From the NCBI GenBank assembly GCA_044225675.1, contig JBGAIH010000001.1:1-64000 (forward strand): 64,000 bases of DNA. The letters are read 5' to 3'. This document shows, in pieces, positions 42,835 to 52,040 of the stretch. Position numbers and translations under genes: made by a program. Below the pieces are notes generated by a model. The model saw only the letters and a program-made list of their open reading frames with translations. It ran no database searches and was not told the origin of the DNA. How positions within the stretch are numbered: position 1 is the first letter of the stretch; every line of letters begins with the position of its first letter. Origin of the DNA: JACMQX01 sp044225675 (GTDB lineage Bacteria; Pseudomonadota; Gammaproteobacteria; Burkholderiales; Burkholderiaceae_C).

Positions 42835-45800
42835 ATGTTCGTACACCTGCGCCTGCACACGGAATTCTCGGTTGTCGACGGTACCAACCGCATCGACGAC
42901 ATCGTCAAGGCGGCCGCGGCCGATGCCCAGCCGGCCCTGGCCATCACCGACCTCAACAGCCTGTTCGGCGCCATCAAGTTCTACAAAGGCGCGCGGGGCG
43001 CCGGCGTCAAGCCGGTGCTCGGCGCCGAGCTGATGATCGAAGGCTTCGGCAAGGACGCCGCGGTGCTCTCGCGCGTCATCGTGCTCGTGCAAAGCCGCCA
43101 GGGCTACCTGAACCTGTGCGAGCTGCTGGCGCGCGGCTGGACGCGCAACGTCGTCAAGGCGCAGGCGGTCTGCCGCATCGACTGGCTGCGTGAGCTGGGC
43201 GAGGGCCTGATCCTGCTGTCGGGCGCGCAGGCCGGCCCGCTCGGTCAGGCCCTGGTGCAGGGCGACAACGAGCGAGCCTCCGACATCGCGCTGCAGCTGG
43301 CGGGGCTGTTTCCGCATCGCTTCTTCATTGAACTGCAGCGTGCCGGACGCGCGGACGACGAGGCCCACGTGGCCGCCGCCGTCCAGCTGGCCGCGCGTTT
43401 GCGCCTGCCGGTGGTGGCGACGCATCCGGTGCAGTTCACCACCGAGGACGACTACGAGGCCCACGAGGCCCGCGTCTGCATTGCCGAGGGCGAGATCCTG
43501 GGCAACCAGCGCCGGGTGCGCAAGTTCACCCGCGAGCAGTATTTCAAGTCCGCTCAGCAGATGGAGGCCTTGTTCGCGGACGTGCCGTCGGCCATCGCCA
43601 ACACGGTGGAGATCGCGCGGCGCTGCAATCTCACGCTCGACCTGGGCAAGCCGCGCCTGCCGGACTTCCCGATTCCCGAGGTGGACGGCCGGCGCATGTC
43701 GGTGGAGGAGTACTTCCGCCACGTGTCGCACGAAGGGCTCAAGGAGCGGCTCGTCCATCTCTATCCCGACGAGACCGAGCGCGAGAAGCAGCGCCAGCGC
43801 TATGTGGACCGGCTCGAGTTCGAGATCGGCACCATCCTCAAGATGGGATTCCCCGGTTACTTCCTGATCGTGGGCGACTTCATCAACTGGGCCAAGCAGA
43901 ACGGCTGCCCGGTGGGGCCGGGCCGAGGCTCCGGCGCCGGTTCGCTGGTGGCCTATTCGCTGAAGATCACCGACCTCGACCCGCTGCAGTACAACCTGCT
44001 GTTCGAGCGCTTCCTGAACCCCGAGCGGGTGTCGATGCCCGACTTCGACATCGACTTCTGCCAGGCCAACCGCGACCGCGTCATCGACTACGTCAAGGAG
44101 AAATACGGCAAGGATGCCGTGAGCCAGATCGCCACCTTCGGCACGATGGCGGCGCGCGCCGCCATCCGCGACGTCGGGCGCGTGCTCGACATGAGCTACA
44201 CCTTCTGCGACGGCATCTCCAAGCTCATTCCGAACAAGCCGGGCCAGCACATCACCATCGACGGCGCGATCAAGGCCGAGCCCATCCTGGCCGAGCGGCT
44301 GGAGCGCGAGGAGGACGTCAAGACCCTGCTTGCGCTCGCGCAGAAGCTCGAGGGCATGACGCGCAACGTGGGCATGCATGCCGGCGGCGTGCTGATCGCG
44401 CCGGGCAAGCTCACCGACTTCACGCCGCTGTACCAGCAGCCCGGCAGCGACTCGGCCGTGAGCCAGTACGACAAGGACGACGTGGAGGCGGCCGGCCTCG
44501 TGAAGTTCGACTTTCTGGGCCTGGCCACGCTCACCATCCTGGAGATCGCCAAGGAGTTCATCGTCGGCCGCCACAAGGGCCAGGAGAACTTCGCCTACGA
44601 GAACATCCCGCTGGACGACGCCCCGACCTACAAGCTGTTTGCCGACGGCAAGACCGAAGCCGTGTTCCAGTTTGAAAGCCGCGGCATGCAGGGCATGCTG
44701 CGCGACGCGCGGCCGACGCGGCTGGAAGACCTGATCGCGCTCAACGCCCTGTACCGGCCCGGTCCGATGGACCTGATCCCCAGCTTCGTCGCGCGCAAGC
44801 ATGGCCGCGAGGAGGTGGAGTACCCGCATCCGCTCGTGGCCGGCATGCTGTCGGAGACCTACGGCATCATGGTCTACCAGGAGCAGGTGATGCAGACCGC
44901 GCAGATCCTGGGCGGCTACTCGCTCGGCGGCGCCGACCTGCTGCGCCGCGCCATGGGCAAGAAGAAGGCCGAGGAGATGGCCCAGCACCGCGAGATCTTC
45001 CGCGCGGGCGCGGCGAAGAACGGCATCGGCCAGGACAAGGCCGACGAGATCTTCGACCTGATGGAGAAGTTCGCGGGCTACGGCTTCAACAAGTCGCACG
45101 CGGCCGCCTACTCGCTGCTGGCCTACCACACCGGCTGGCTCAAGGTCCACTACACCGCCGAGTTCTACTGCGCCAACATGACGGTGGAAATGGACAACAC
45201 CGACAAGCTCAAGGTGCTGTTCGAGGACGCCTGCAAGAACTTCGGCATGAGCTTCGAGCCGCCGGACGTCAACCGCGGCAACTACCGCTTCGAGCCGGTG
45301 ACCGACAAGGTCATCCGCTATGGCCTGGGCGCCGTCAAGGGCACGGGCCAGCAGGCCATCGAGTCCATCATCGCGGCGCGGCAGGAGGGCGGCCCCTTCA
45401 GGAGCCTGTATGACTTCTGCGCGCGGGTCGACCGCACCCGTCTGAACAAACGCACGGTCGAGGCGCTGATCAAGGCCGGCGCCTTCGACGCGATCCAGCG
45501 CAACCGCGCGGCCCTGGTCGCGTCCATCGACCGGGCCTTCGATTTCGCCAACGCCCAGGAGGCCAATGCGAATCAGGGCGGGCTGTTCGACATGGAGGAC
45601 TCGCATGCGGCCAGCACGCAGGAGCCCGATCTGGTGGACGCCGTGCCCTGGGGGGTGAAGGAGCGGCTCACGCACGAGAAGACGGCGGTCGGCTTCTACC
45701 TCTCGGGCCACCTGTTCGACGAAGTGGAGCTGGAGGTCCGCCGCTTCGCGCGGCGGCCGATCGGCGACCTGATCGACTCGCGGGAGCCGCAGCTGCTTGC

Positions 45801-46317
45801 CGGCATCGTGAGCGACCTGCGCGTGATCAACGGCCAGCGCGGCAAGCTCGCGCTGTTCAAGCTCGACGACAAGTCCGGCACCATCGACGCGCGCGCCGAC
45901 GAGGCCCTGATCAATGCCAATCGCAACCTGCTCAAGGACGACGAGCTGGTCATCGTCATGGGCAAGCTGCAGCCCGACCGCTTCTCGGGCGGGCTGCAGC
46001 TCACGGTCAATCAGGTCTGGGAACTGCCGACGGCGCGCTGCCGCTTCGGCAAGTTCCTGCGCGTGGCCTTCGACCTGCGCGCCGCGGCCCGGCCCGACGC
46101 GGGCCGCTTGCTCAAGGACTTCCCGGCGCGACGAGAAATATCCGAGCAAGGGGAACTCGTGCGTGGACTTCCCATCAGATTTGTAATAACTTGTGACGGT
46201 GTGACGCGCGATCTCGTGCTCCCAGGCGACGAGGCGAAGTTCTTTCCCAGCGATGCGGCCCTGGCGGGCTGGATGGCCCAGGCGGGGCAGGGGGGCGCGC
46301 AGATCGTCTACGAGTAG
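42835..46317 (+). CDS. dnaE: DNA polymerase III alpha subunit (replicative)
   Basis: The 1160-aa catalytic subunit of the chromosomal replicase. It has a PHP domain (FVHLRLHTEFSVVDGTNRID), a polymerase palm with the Asp triad in PDFDIDFCQ (403, 405, 407), fingers and beta-binding regions (GPMDLIPSFVARKHG, MVYQEQVMQTAQILGGYSLGGADLLRRAMGKK), a helix-hairpin-helix region and an OB fold (AGIVSDLRVINGQRGKLALFKLDDKSGTID). Full length. The presence of dnaE2 elsewhere in the window leaves this as the housekeeping copy. Confidence 0.97.
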   Translation: MFVHLRLHTEFSVVDGTNRIDDIVKAAAADAQPALAITDLNSLFGAIKFYKGARGAGVKPVLGAELMIEGFGKDAAVLSRVIVLVQSRQGYLNLCELLARGWTRNVVKAQAVCRIDWLRELGEGLILLSGAQAGPLGQALVQGDNERASDIALQLAGLFPHRFFIELQRAGRADDEAHVAAAVQLAARLRLPVVATHPVQFTTEDDYEAHEARVCIAEGEILGNQRRVRKFTREQYFKSAQQMEALFADVPSAIANTVEIARRCNLTLDLGKPRLPDFPIPEVDGRRMSVEEYFRHVSHEGLKERLVHLYPDETEREKQRQRYVDRLEFEIGTILKMGFPGYFLIVGDFINWAKQNGCPVGPGRGSGAGSLVAYSLKITDLDPLQYNLLFERFLNPERVSMPDFDIDFCQANRDRVIDYVKEKYGKDAVSQIATFGTMAARAAIRDVGRVLDMSYTFCDGISKLIPNKPGQHITIDGAIKAEPILAERLEREEDVKTLLALAQKLEGMTRNVGMHAGGVLIAPGKLTDFTPLYQQPGSDSAVSQYDKDDVEAAGLVKFDFLGLATLTILEIAKEFIVGRHKGQENFAYENIPLDDAPTYKLFADGKTEAVFQFESRGMQGMLRDARPTRLEDLIALNALYRPGPMDLIPSFVARKHGREEVEYPHPLVAGMLSETYGIMVYQEQVMQTAQILGGYSLGGADLLRRAMGKKKAEEMAQHREIFRAGAAKNGIGQDKADEIFDLMEKFAGYGFNKSHAAAYSLLAYHTGWLKVHYTAEFYCANMTVEMDNTDKLKVLFEDACKNFGMSFEPPDVNRGNYRFEPVTDKVIRYGLGAVKGTGQQAIESIIAARQEGGPFRSLYDFCARVDRTRLNKRTVEALIKAGAFDAIQRNRAALVASIDRAFDFANAQEANANQGGLFDMEDSHAASTQEPDLVDAVPWGVKERLTHEKTAVGFYLSGHLFDEVELEVRRFARRPIGDLIDSREPQLLAGIVSDLRVINGQRGKLALFKLDDKSGTIDARADEALINANRNLLKDDELVIVMGKLQPDRFSGGLQLTVNQVWELPTARCRFGKFLRVAFDLRAAARPDAGRLLKDFPARREISEQGELVRGLPIRFVITCDGVTRDLVLPGDEAKFFPSDAALAGWMAQAGQGGAQIVYE

Positions 46318-46353
46318 TCTTTCCATTTCACTTTGTCCAGGAGGTGTCGGGTA

Positions 46354-47835
46354 GTGAGTCGAAAAGTTCTGTTTCTCCTGGGTCTGGTGGCAAGTCTGCT
46401 GGCGCTTCCCGGCGCCCATGCGCAGTCGGCAAGCTGCGCAACCAACGAAATCACCACCACCTTCGCCTTTGGCGGCGCCAACACCTGGCCGGCCGGGAGC
46501 ACCAGCCGGACCTTCACCGTCGGCACGGCGCCTGCCAGCACGGTCATGGGCATCGTGCTCACGCCCAATGTGGGCTTCGACGGCAACTATCCCCAGCTTG
46601 ATCAGCTCAGCACCACGCCCAACTCGCTGGAGATCGACCACAACGGCAACGCGCAGAACAGTCTGCTGTCCACCATGGTCATCAACTTCTCGCGACCGGT
46701 GACCAAGCTGCGCTTCACGGCAATGGACATCGACTCGGTGACCACCGGCGGCAGCCGCTTTCGCGATCAGCTGGTCTTTACCGCCAACAATGCCGGGGCG
46801 CCGCAGCCTGTGACGCTGACGGCCTTCAATGCCGGCAACGTGGCGGTGGCGTCCAATGCCACGGGCGCCACCGCCACCGCGACGCTGGGTGGCGGCAACT
46901 GCACGACGGCTAGTGCCGCCTGCAATGTGTTCGCCAATGTCGCGCAGACGGTGACGCAGGTGATCGTGGCCTTCCGCGCCGGCCCCGGAACGGGCAACGG
47001 CACGACCTTGCAGGCCGTGGCCTACAACACCTTCGGTTTCTGCATGCCGGTGCCCGACTACCAGCTCGTCAAGGACGGGCCGGCGTCGGCGACGCGCGGT
47101 ACCACCGAGACCTATGTGTTCCGTGTCGCCAACACCGGTTTGAGCGCGCTGACGGCGGGTCAGCTCATCACCGTCAAGGACGTTCTGGACCCGGGCGGCA
47201 GTTTCGTGACGCCGGCCAGTCCGGGCGGCGCCCAGGGCGCCAACTGGAGCTGCGTTGCCGGCACGACCACGGCTGCGGCGGACACGGTCACCTGCACCAG
47301 CGCGACGCCGATTGCCGTCGGCACGACCAGCACCTTCTCGCTGCCGGTGGCCGTTGCACCCGGTGCGCCCACGGTCATCGTCAACCGCGCCAAGGTGTTC
47401 GGCGGGGGCGATCCTGACAAACTGAATGAGACCGACACCGGCGCCCTGGCGGCGTGCAACCAGGCTGCGGAAGGCAGCAACGGTCCGGGTGCCAATGCGG
47501 GCTGCGGCTTCGAGCAGACGCCCGTGGACAGCGAGGCCCTGCTGGCGATCAGCAAGAGCAATGGGGGCAACACCTTGCAGGCCGGTGGCACCACCAGCTA
47601 CACCATCACCGCGACCAACGGCGGGCCGAGTCCGGCCGATGCCGCCGTGATCGCCGACCCGCAGGCCGCCGGGCTGGACTGCTCGCAGGTGCAATGCACG
47701 GCACAGGGCGGCGCCGGCTGTCCGGGCGGGTTGACTGTCGATGACGTGGAAAGCGGCTTTGCCGTTCCCTCGTTCCCGGCCAACTCCACGTTGACGCTCA
47801 CGCTGACCTGCGGCGTTCGTGCGACGGGGCTGTGA
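46354..47835 (+). CDS. Exported DUF11-repeat protein
   Basis: A protein of about 493 aa. The signal peptide is KVLFLLGLVASLLALPGAHAQS. A beta-rich N-terminal domain follows (about 25-215), then two DUF11-type repeats: YQLVKDGPASATRGTTETYVFRVANTGLS and LLAISKSNGGNTLQAGGTTSYTITATNGGPSPAD. The start is GTG at 46354 with AGGAGG 9 nt upstream; a TTG at 46333 would precede the ribosome site. The last domain matches that of the protein at 32641-35769 in order and Cys placement. No cell-wall anchor seen. Function unknown. Confidence 0.75.
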   Translation: MSRKVLFLLGLVASLLALPGAHAQSASCATNEITTTFAFGGANTWPAGSTSRTFTVGTAPASTVMGIVLTPNVGFDGNYPQLDQLSTTPNSLEIDHNGNAQNSLLSTMVINFSRPVTKLRFTAMDIDSVTTGGSRFRDQLVFTANNAGAPQPVTLTAFNAGNVAVASNATGATATATLGGGNCTTASAACNVFANVAQTVTQVIVAFRAGPGTGNGTTLQAVAYNTFGFCMPVPDYQLVKDGPASATRGTTETYVFRVANTGLSALTAGQLITVKDVLDPGGSFVTPASPGGAQGANWSCVAGTTTAAADTVTCTSATPIAVGTTSTFSLPVAVAPGAPTVIVNRAKVFGGGDPDKLNETDTGALAACNQAAEGSNGPGANAGCGFEQTPVDSEALLAISKSNGGNTLQAGGTTSYTITATNGGPSPADAAVIADPQAAGLDCSQVQCTAQGGAGCPGGLTVDDVESGFAVPSFPANSTLTLTLTCGVRATGL

Positions 47836-47836
47836 A

Positions 47837-47888
47837 CCCGCAAGCGGGGCGGTGCATGTGATGCCCGGCCCCTGACGCCGCTTGCGGG
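47837..47888. terminator. Inverted repeat between convergent DUF11 and tolA genes
   Basis: A perfect 11-bp inverted repeat (CCCGCAAGCGG at 47837-47847, complement at 47878-47888) encloses 30 bases in the gap between converging genes. There is no T-run, so it may block transcription only weakly or act on mRNA 3' ends. Confidence 0.35.
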
Positions 47889-47924
47889 CAGGGCGCCCTG
47901 CGCGGGCGGCCGGGAGCGGGTGCT

Positions 47925-48716
47925 TCAGTCCTTCGGCCGGAAGCTGATGATCATCGGCGAGGGCACGCGGCCGTCGACGTCACGCGGCAGGACCTCGGTG
48001 CGGTCGAGCGCGCGCAGCACGGCCTCATCCCAGGCCTTGACGCCGCTGGGCTTGATCAGGCGGCGGCCGACGATCGTGCCATCGGGCGCGCAGCGCACCT
48101 CCACTTCGGCGGCGGGATTGCCGTCGATGTCTTCCGTGAAGACGATGTTGGGCTTGACGCGAGCGCGGATGCGGCCTGCATAGCCTGCCGAGGGGCCGGA
48201 GGACTGGAGCGCGCCGCCGGTCGCCGAGGGAGCACCGGATGCCCCCGCCAGGCCGGCGATCCGTTTGAGGTTTTCCTGGCGCTGGGCTTCGAGCTTTTTC
48301 GCCTCGTCTTCGGCCTTGCGCCGGGCTTCGAGTTCCTGCTTCTTGCGGTCCTCGGGCGGCTTTTTGGCCGGCTCCGGTTTCGGCTGAGGCTTGGGCGGAT
48401 CCTTCTTCTCGGGCTCGGGCTTTTTCTTGTCGCGCTCGACATTGATGTCAGCCGGCCGGGCCACGGGCGGCGCCGGGCGCGGCGGCTCCGTCACCTTGGG
48501 CGGCGGCGCTTCCACCGGCTTGGGTGCGGCCTGCTGCGGCACGCTGGACCACAGCTCGGCTTCGACGGCGCGGTTGTCGGCATCGCGCTTCCAGCCGATG
48601 CCCCAGGTCAGCGCCACCAGCAGCAGCGCGTGGGCGATGAGCGCGAGGCCCCAGGCGCGCAGCAGGCCGGGCGGCTCCGGCGGAGCGAATTCCAGACGGT
48701 CAGTGGCGCTCGGCAT
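47925..48716 (-). CDS. tolA: Cell envelope integrity protein TolA
   Basis: A 263-aa protein. One N-terminal membrane helix (about 20-40, LLRAWGLALIAHALLLVALTWGIG) precedes a Pro/Lys/Glu-rich central region (about 65-150) that spans the periplasm and a C-terminal TolA/TonB-like domain (VKPNIVFTEDIDGNPAAEVEVRCAPDGTI). It links the TolQR motor to outer-membrane Pal during cell division. Last gene of the tolQ-tolR-tolA set. tolB and pal do not follow it here. Confidence 0.92.
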   Translation of the reverse strand: MPSATDRLEFAPPEPPGLLRAWGLALIAHALLLVALTWGIGWKRDADNRAVEAELWSSVPQQAAPKPVEAPPPKVTEPPRPAPPVARPADINVERDKKKPEPEKKDPPKPQPKPEPAKKPPEDRKKQELEARRKAEDEAKKLEAQRQENLKRIAGLAGASGAPSATGGALQSSGPSAGYAGRIRARVKPNIVFTEDIDGNPAAEVEVRCAPDGTIVGRRLIKPSGVKAWDEAVLRALDRTEVLPRDVDGRVPSPMIISFRPKD

Positions 48717-48727
48717 GGCGGCGGGCG

Positions 48728-49153
48728 CTAGTTGGCCAGTTGCACCGACAGGCCCACGCGCTGCGCGCCCGCGCGCTGCAACGTGTCCATGACCTTGACC
48801 ACCGTTTCGTACTTCACGTTGCGGTCGGCGCTGATGACCACCGCCGTGCTGGTCTGGCCCTGCTGGGCCTGGCGCACGGCCGCCGCAATGCCGGCCAGCT
48901 GCAGGCGCGTCGTGGTGTCGCCGACCTTCATTTCGAGCGATTCGTCCTTGGCGATGGTGATCTGCACGAACTGGTCCGGCTGGCGCGCAGCCTTGCCGAC
49001 GCTTGGCAGGTCGATCAGGCTCGGCGTGATCAGCGGCGCGGTGACCATGAAGATGATGAGCAGCACCAGCATGACGTCAATGAACGGGACCATGTTGATC
49101 TCGTTGATCGTGCGGCGGCCGCGGCCACGGCTGCGGGATGCGACGGAGGGCAT
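48728..49153 (-). CDS. tolR: Tol-Pal motor protein TolR (ExbD family)
   Basis: A 141-aa inner-membrane protein. A short cytoplasmic start is followed by one helix holding the conserved motor Asp (INMVPFIDVMLVLLIIFMV) and a periplasmic domain (IAKDESLEMKVGDTTTRLQ, TAVVISADRNVKYETVVKVMD). It uses the proton gradient with TolQ to energise TolA. Full length; 11 bp from tolA and 19 bp from tolQ. Confidence 0.95.
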   Translation of the reverse strand: MPSVASRSRGRGRRTINEINMVPFIDVMLVLLIIFMVTAPLITPSLIDLPSVGKAARQPDQFVQITIAKDESLEMKVGDTTTRLQLAGIAAAVRQAQQGQTSTAVVISADRNVKYETVVKVMDTLQRAGAQRVGLSVQLAN

Positions 49154-49172
49154 GCGCTCGGGCTCCGCGCGC

Positions 49173-49871
49173 TCAATGGCCCGAGGGCGAGCCCGCGCCC
49201 GCGCCCAGGTTGCGTTGCAGGATGTTGGAGAACTCCTCGATGAAGGTCTCCAGGCGGATCGCGATGCGGTCGATGTCGTGCGCGAAACGGTTGTAGGCCA
49301 CCACGGCGGGGATCGCAGCGAACAGGCCGATGGCGGTTGCCACCAGGGCCTCGGCGATGCCGGGCGCCACCGTGGCCAGCGTCACCTGCTGCAGGCTCGA
49401 CAGGCCGATGAACGCATGCATGATGCCCCAGACCGTGCCGAACAGGCCCACATAGGGCGACACCGAGCCGACCGAGGCCAGGAAGGACAGGTTGGACTCG
49501 GCCGCGTCCATCTCGCGCTGGAAGCTCGCGCGCATCGCGCGCCGCGCGCCGTCCATGAGCGTGCCGGCGTCGCTGATGCGGCGCTCGCGCAGCTTCTGGT
49601 ACTCACGCATGCCGCTGGCGAAGATGCGCTCCATCGGCCCGGAGAGCTTGGCGTTCTGGGTGGCCGCCGAGAACAGGTCATTCAGGCTGGTGCCCGACCA
49701 GAACTCGCGCTCGAAGACCTCGTTGAGCGACTTGACGCGCCGCAGCGCGAACACCTTGCGAAAGATCGCCGCCCAGCTGGCCACCGACACCAGCACCAGC
49801 AGAAGCATCACGAGCTGGACCACCCAGCTGGCGCCCAGCACGAGGTTCAGCATCGACATCTCTTGGTTCAT
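49173..49871 (-). CDS. tolQ: Tol-Pal motor protein TolQ (ExbB family)
   Basis: A 232-aa proton-channel subunit with three membrane helices (LGASWVVQLVMLLLVLVSV near the N-terminus; LASVGSVSPYVGLFGTVWGIMHAF and VAPGIAEALVATAIGLFAAIPAVVAYNRF later). The ATG at 49871 overlaps the ybgC stop by 4 bp (ATGA), so translation is coupled. An upstream in-frame start at 49958 is inside ybgC and unlikely. Confidence 0.95.
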   Translation of the reverse strand: MNQEMSMLNLVLGASWVVQLVMLLLVLVSVASWAAIFRKVFALRRVKSLNEVFEREFWSGTSLNDLFSAATQNAKLSGPMERIFASGMREYQKLRERRISDAGTLMDGARRAMRASFQREMDAAESNLSFLASVGSVSPYVGLFGTVWGIMHAFIGLSSLQQVTLATVAPGIAEALVATAIGLFAAIPAVVAYNRFAHDIDRIAIRLETFIEEFSNILQRNLGAGAGSPSGH

Positions 49872-50290
49872 TGCAGGACTTCCAGTACGTGTTGCGGGAT
49901 TCTCGCAGGCCGGAGCGTGCCCGCATCGACCCATCCGATGCGGATGCTGCCTTCGCACAGCAGCTCATCGGCGCCGGGGCGGCGGCGCAGCGCCCGCTGG
50001 CCGATTGTCAGCGAGGCGCGGCCCATCTGATGGACCGTGGCGGTAACAAGAAGTTCATCGTCGAGCCTGGCGGGCAGGTGGTAGCGCACCGCGGTTTCGC
50101 CGACCACGAACATGCCGCCAGTCTGCTCGCGCAGCACGCTCTGGCTCACGCCGAGCGAGCGCAGCCATTCCGTGCGCGCCCGCTCGAAGAACTTCAGGTA
50201 GTTGGCGTAGAAGACGATGCCGCCTGCGTCGGTGTCTTCCCAGTACACACGCACCGGCCAGACGAACTCGGCAGGGGCGGGCCTGCTCAT
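49868..50290 (-). CDS. ybgC: YbgC-type acyl-CoA thioesterase
   Basis: A 140-aa hotdog-fold thioesterase with the family motif VYWEDTDAGGIVFYANYLKFFERARTEWL, including the catalytic Asp. It usually heads the tol operon and acts on acyl-CoA or acyl-carrier lipids at the membrane. The start at 50290 overlaps the aminotransferase stop by 4 bp. Confidence 0.93.
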   Translation of the reverse strand: MSRPAPAEFVWPVRVYWEDTDAGGIVFYANYLKFFERARTEWLRSLGVSQSVLREQTGGMFVVGETAVRYHLPARLDDELLVTATVHQMGRASLTIGQRALRRRPGADELLCEGSIRIGWVDAGTLRPARIPQHVLEVLQ

Positions 50291-51474
50291 GCGCGCAGCA
50301 GGCCCGCCAGGCGCGCTGCCGATTCCTGCAGCTGGGCCATGGAGCTGGCGGTGGAAAAGCGCACATAGCGAGCGGTGTCGGCAGTACCGAAATCGCGACC
50401 CGGCGTGATGGCCACATGAGCCCGGCGCATCACCTCGAAGCTGAAGTCCCAGCTGCCGTCCACGCCCAGGGTGCGGCAGGCGTCGCTGCAGTCGGCCCAG
50501 GCGTAGAACGCGCCATCGGGCATGACCGGCACCTTCAGCCCCATCGCGTTGAGCGCGGGGATGAACCAGTCGCGGCGCGCCTTGAACTCGGCGCGGCGCC
50601 GCTCGTACTCGGCGATGCTGTCCGGCTCGAAACAGGCGAGCGCCGCATGCTGCGACACGGTGCTCGGACAGATGAACAGGTTCTGCGCCAGCCGCTCCAC
50701 CACCGGCACCAGCGCCTCGGGCAGGACCAGCCAGCCCAGCCGCCAGCCGGTCATGTTGAAGTACTTGGAGAAGCTGTTGATGCTGATGATGTTCTCGTCC
50801 AGGCCCAGGGCGCTCTGGCCGAACGCCGCATCGTGGCTCAGTCCGAGGTAGATCTCGTCGACCAGCGTGATGCCGCCGCGGCTGCTCACCACCTCGTGGA
50901 TGCGCGCGAGCTCCTGCGGATGGATGGAGGTGCCCGTCGGATTGGACGGCGAGGCCAGCAGCACGCCGCGCGTGCGCTCGCCCCAGGCCGCCGCGACCTT
51001 GTCGGCGCTGAGCTGGAAGCGCTCGGCCGCCGTCGTGGGCACCAGGACGGCCCGGCCGTCGGCTGCGCTCACGAAATGCCGGTTGCACGGGTAGCTCGGG
51101 TCGGGCATGAGGATTTCATCACCGGCGTCGATCAGCGCCAGGCAGGCAAGCTGCAGCGCGGCCGAGGCGCCGGCCGTGACGACGATGCGGCGCGCCGGCA
51201 CCTGGATGCCGAAGCGGCTGGCGTACCAGCCGCTGATGCGTTCCCGCAGCGCGTCCAGACCGAGCGCCTGGGTGTACTGGGTGACGCCGTCGCGCACCGC
51301 GCGGGCTGCTGCCTCCTGCACGAGTGGCGGAGCGGTGAAGTCGGGCTCGCCGATGTTCAGGAAGATCATCGGGCGGTCGGTGTGTGCCACGTCGCGTGCC
51401 AGGGCCGAGGCGGCCTTGGCGACTTCCATGACGTAGAAGGGCTCGATCCGCGCGGCGCGGCTGGCGATTTTCAT
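50287..51474 (-). CDS. Pyridoxal-phosphate aminotransferase, class I/II
   Basis: A 395-aa fold-type I aminotransferase. It has FLNIGEPDFTAPP, the PLP-contact SPSNPTGTSI, the VDEIYLGLS Asp/Tyr pair and the Lys that binds PLP in SINSFSKYFNMTGWRLGWL. Substrate (aspartate, aromatic or valine/alanine type) is not clear from sequence. The start at 51474 is chosen from the family opening; the extra open frame upstream overlaps nusB. Part of the rib-nusB-tol operon. Confidence 0.88.
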   Translation of the reverse strand: MKIASRAARIEPFYVMEVAKAASALARDVAHTDRPMIFLNIGEPDFTAPPLVQEAAARAVRDGVTQYTQALGLDALRERISGWYASRFGIQVPARRIVVTAGASAALQLACLALIDAGDEILMPDPSYPCNRHFVSAADGRAVLVPTTAAERFQLSADKVAAAWGERTRGVLLASPSNPTGTSIHPQELARIHEVVSSRGGITLVDEIYLGLSHDAAFGQSALGLDENIISINSFSKYFNMTGWRLGWLVLPEALVPVVERLAQNLFICPSTVSQHAALACFEPDSIAEYERRRAEFKARRDWFIPALNAMGLKVPVMPDGAFYAWADCSDACRTLGVDGSWDFSFEVMRRAHVAITPGRDFGTADTARYVRFSTASSMAQLQESAARLAGLLRA

Positions 51475-51506
51475 GAGCAGGCTTTCTGTGATCCAGGCGC
51501 GGGCAC

Positions 51507-52040
51507 TCAGGGCCGCGCCTTGCCGCTGGCACGGTCGGCCTCGACCTCGGCGGCGCGAAGGCCGGGCGCGAGGCCGTTGAGCACCGCGTTGACGTACTTG
51601 TGGCCGTCGGTGCCGCCGAATTCCTTGGCCAGCTCGATGCATTCGTTGATGACGACGCGCCAGGGCACGTCCGCGCAATGCCGGAACTCGTAGACGCCGA
51701 TCCACATGACGCCGTGCTCGATCGGCGAGATCTCGGCCAGCTTGCGATCGAGCAGCGGCGTGATCAGGGCGTCGAGTTCGGCCGCCTCGGCGATGCAGCC
51801 GTGCAGCAGTGCGTCGTAGTGCGCGGCGTCGGCCTTGTGAAAGCCCGAGAGATCGCGGGTGAAGGTGTCGATCGCCTCGGGCGCGTTGCGACCCACAAGG
51901 TGCTGGTAGAGCGCCTGCAGGGCGAACTCGCGGGCGCGGCTGCGGCCGGACTTGGCCGAGGCCTTGCGCACGCCGGTGCTGGTCAGGCCGGTGCGGCTCT
52001 GGCGTTTGCCTGCCGGTTGGGGGGTGACGTCGTCGCTCAT
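51507..52040 (-). CDS. nusB: Transcription antitermination factor NusB
   Basis: A 177-aa protein. An Arg/Lys-rich N-terminal extension (about 35 residues) precedes the all-helical NusB domain (SRAREFALQALYQHLVGRNAPEAI, LAEISPIEHGVMWIGVYEFRHCADVPWRVVINECIELAKEFGGTDGHKYVNAVLNGLA). It binds boxA RNA with NusE for rRNA antitermination. The start overlaps ribH by 4 bp. Confidence 0.94.
   Translation of the reverse strand: MSDDVTPQPAGKRQSRTGLTSTGVRKASAKSGRSRAREFALQALYQHLVGRNAPEAIDTFTRDLSGFHKADAAHYDALLHGCIAEAAELDALITPLLDRKLAEISPIEHGVMWIGVYEFRHCADVPWRVVINECIELAKEFGGTDGHKYVNAVLNGLAPGLRAAEVEADRASGKARP

Noticed and set aside
42739..47694. Upstream extension of trhO to a 1906-aa frame
   Set aside because: The added part is antisense to dnaE and the DUF11 gene; the TrhO family start is at 42738.
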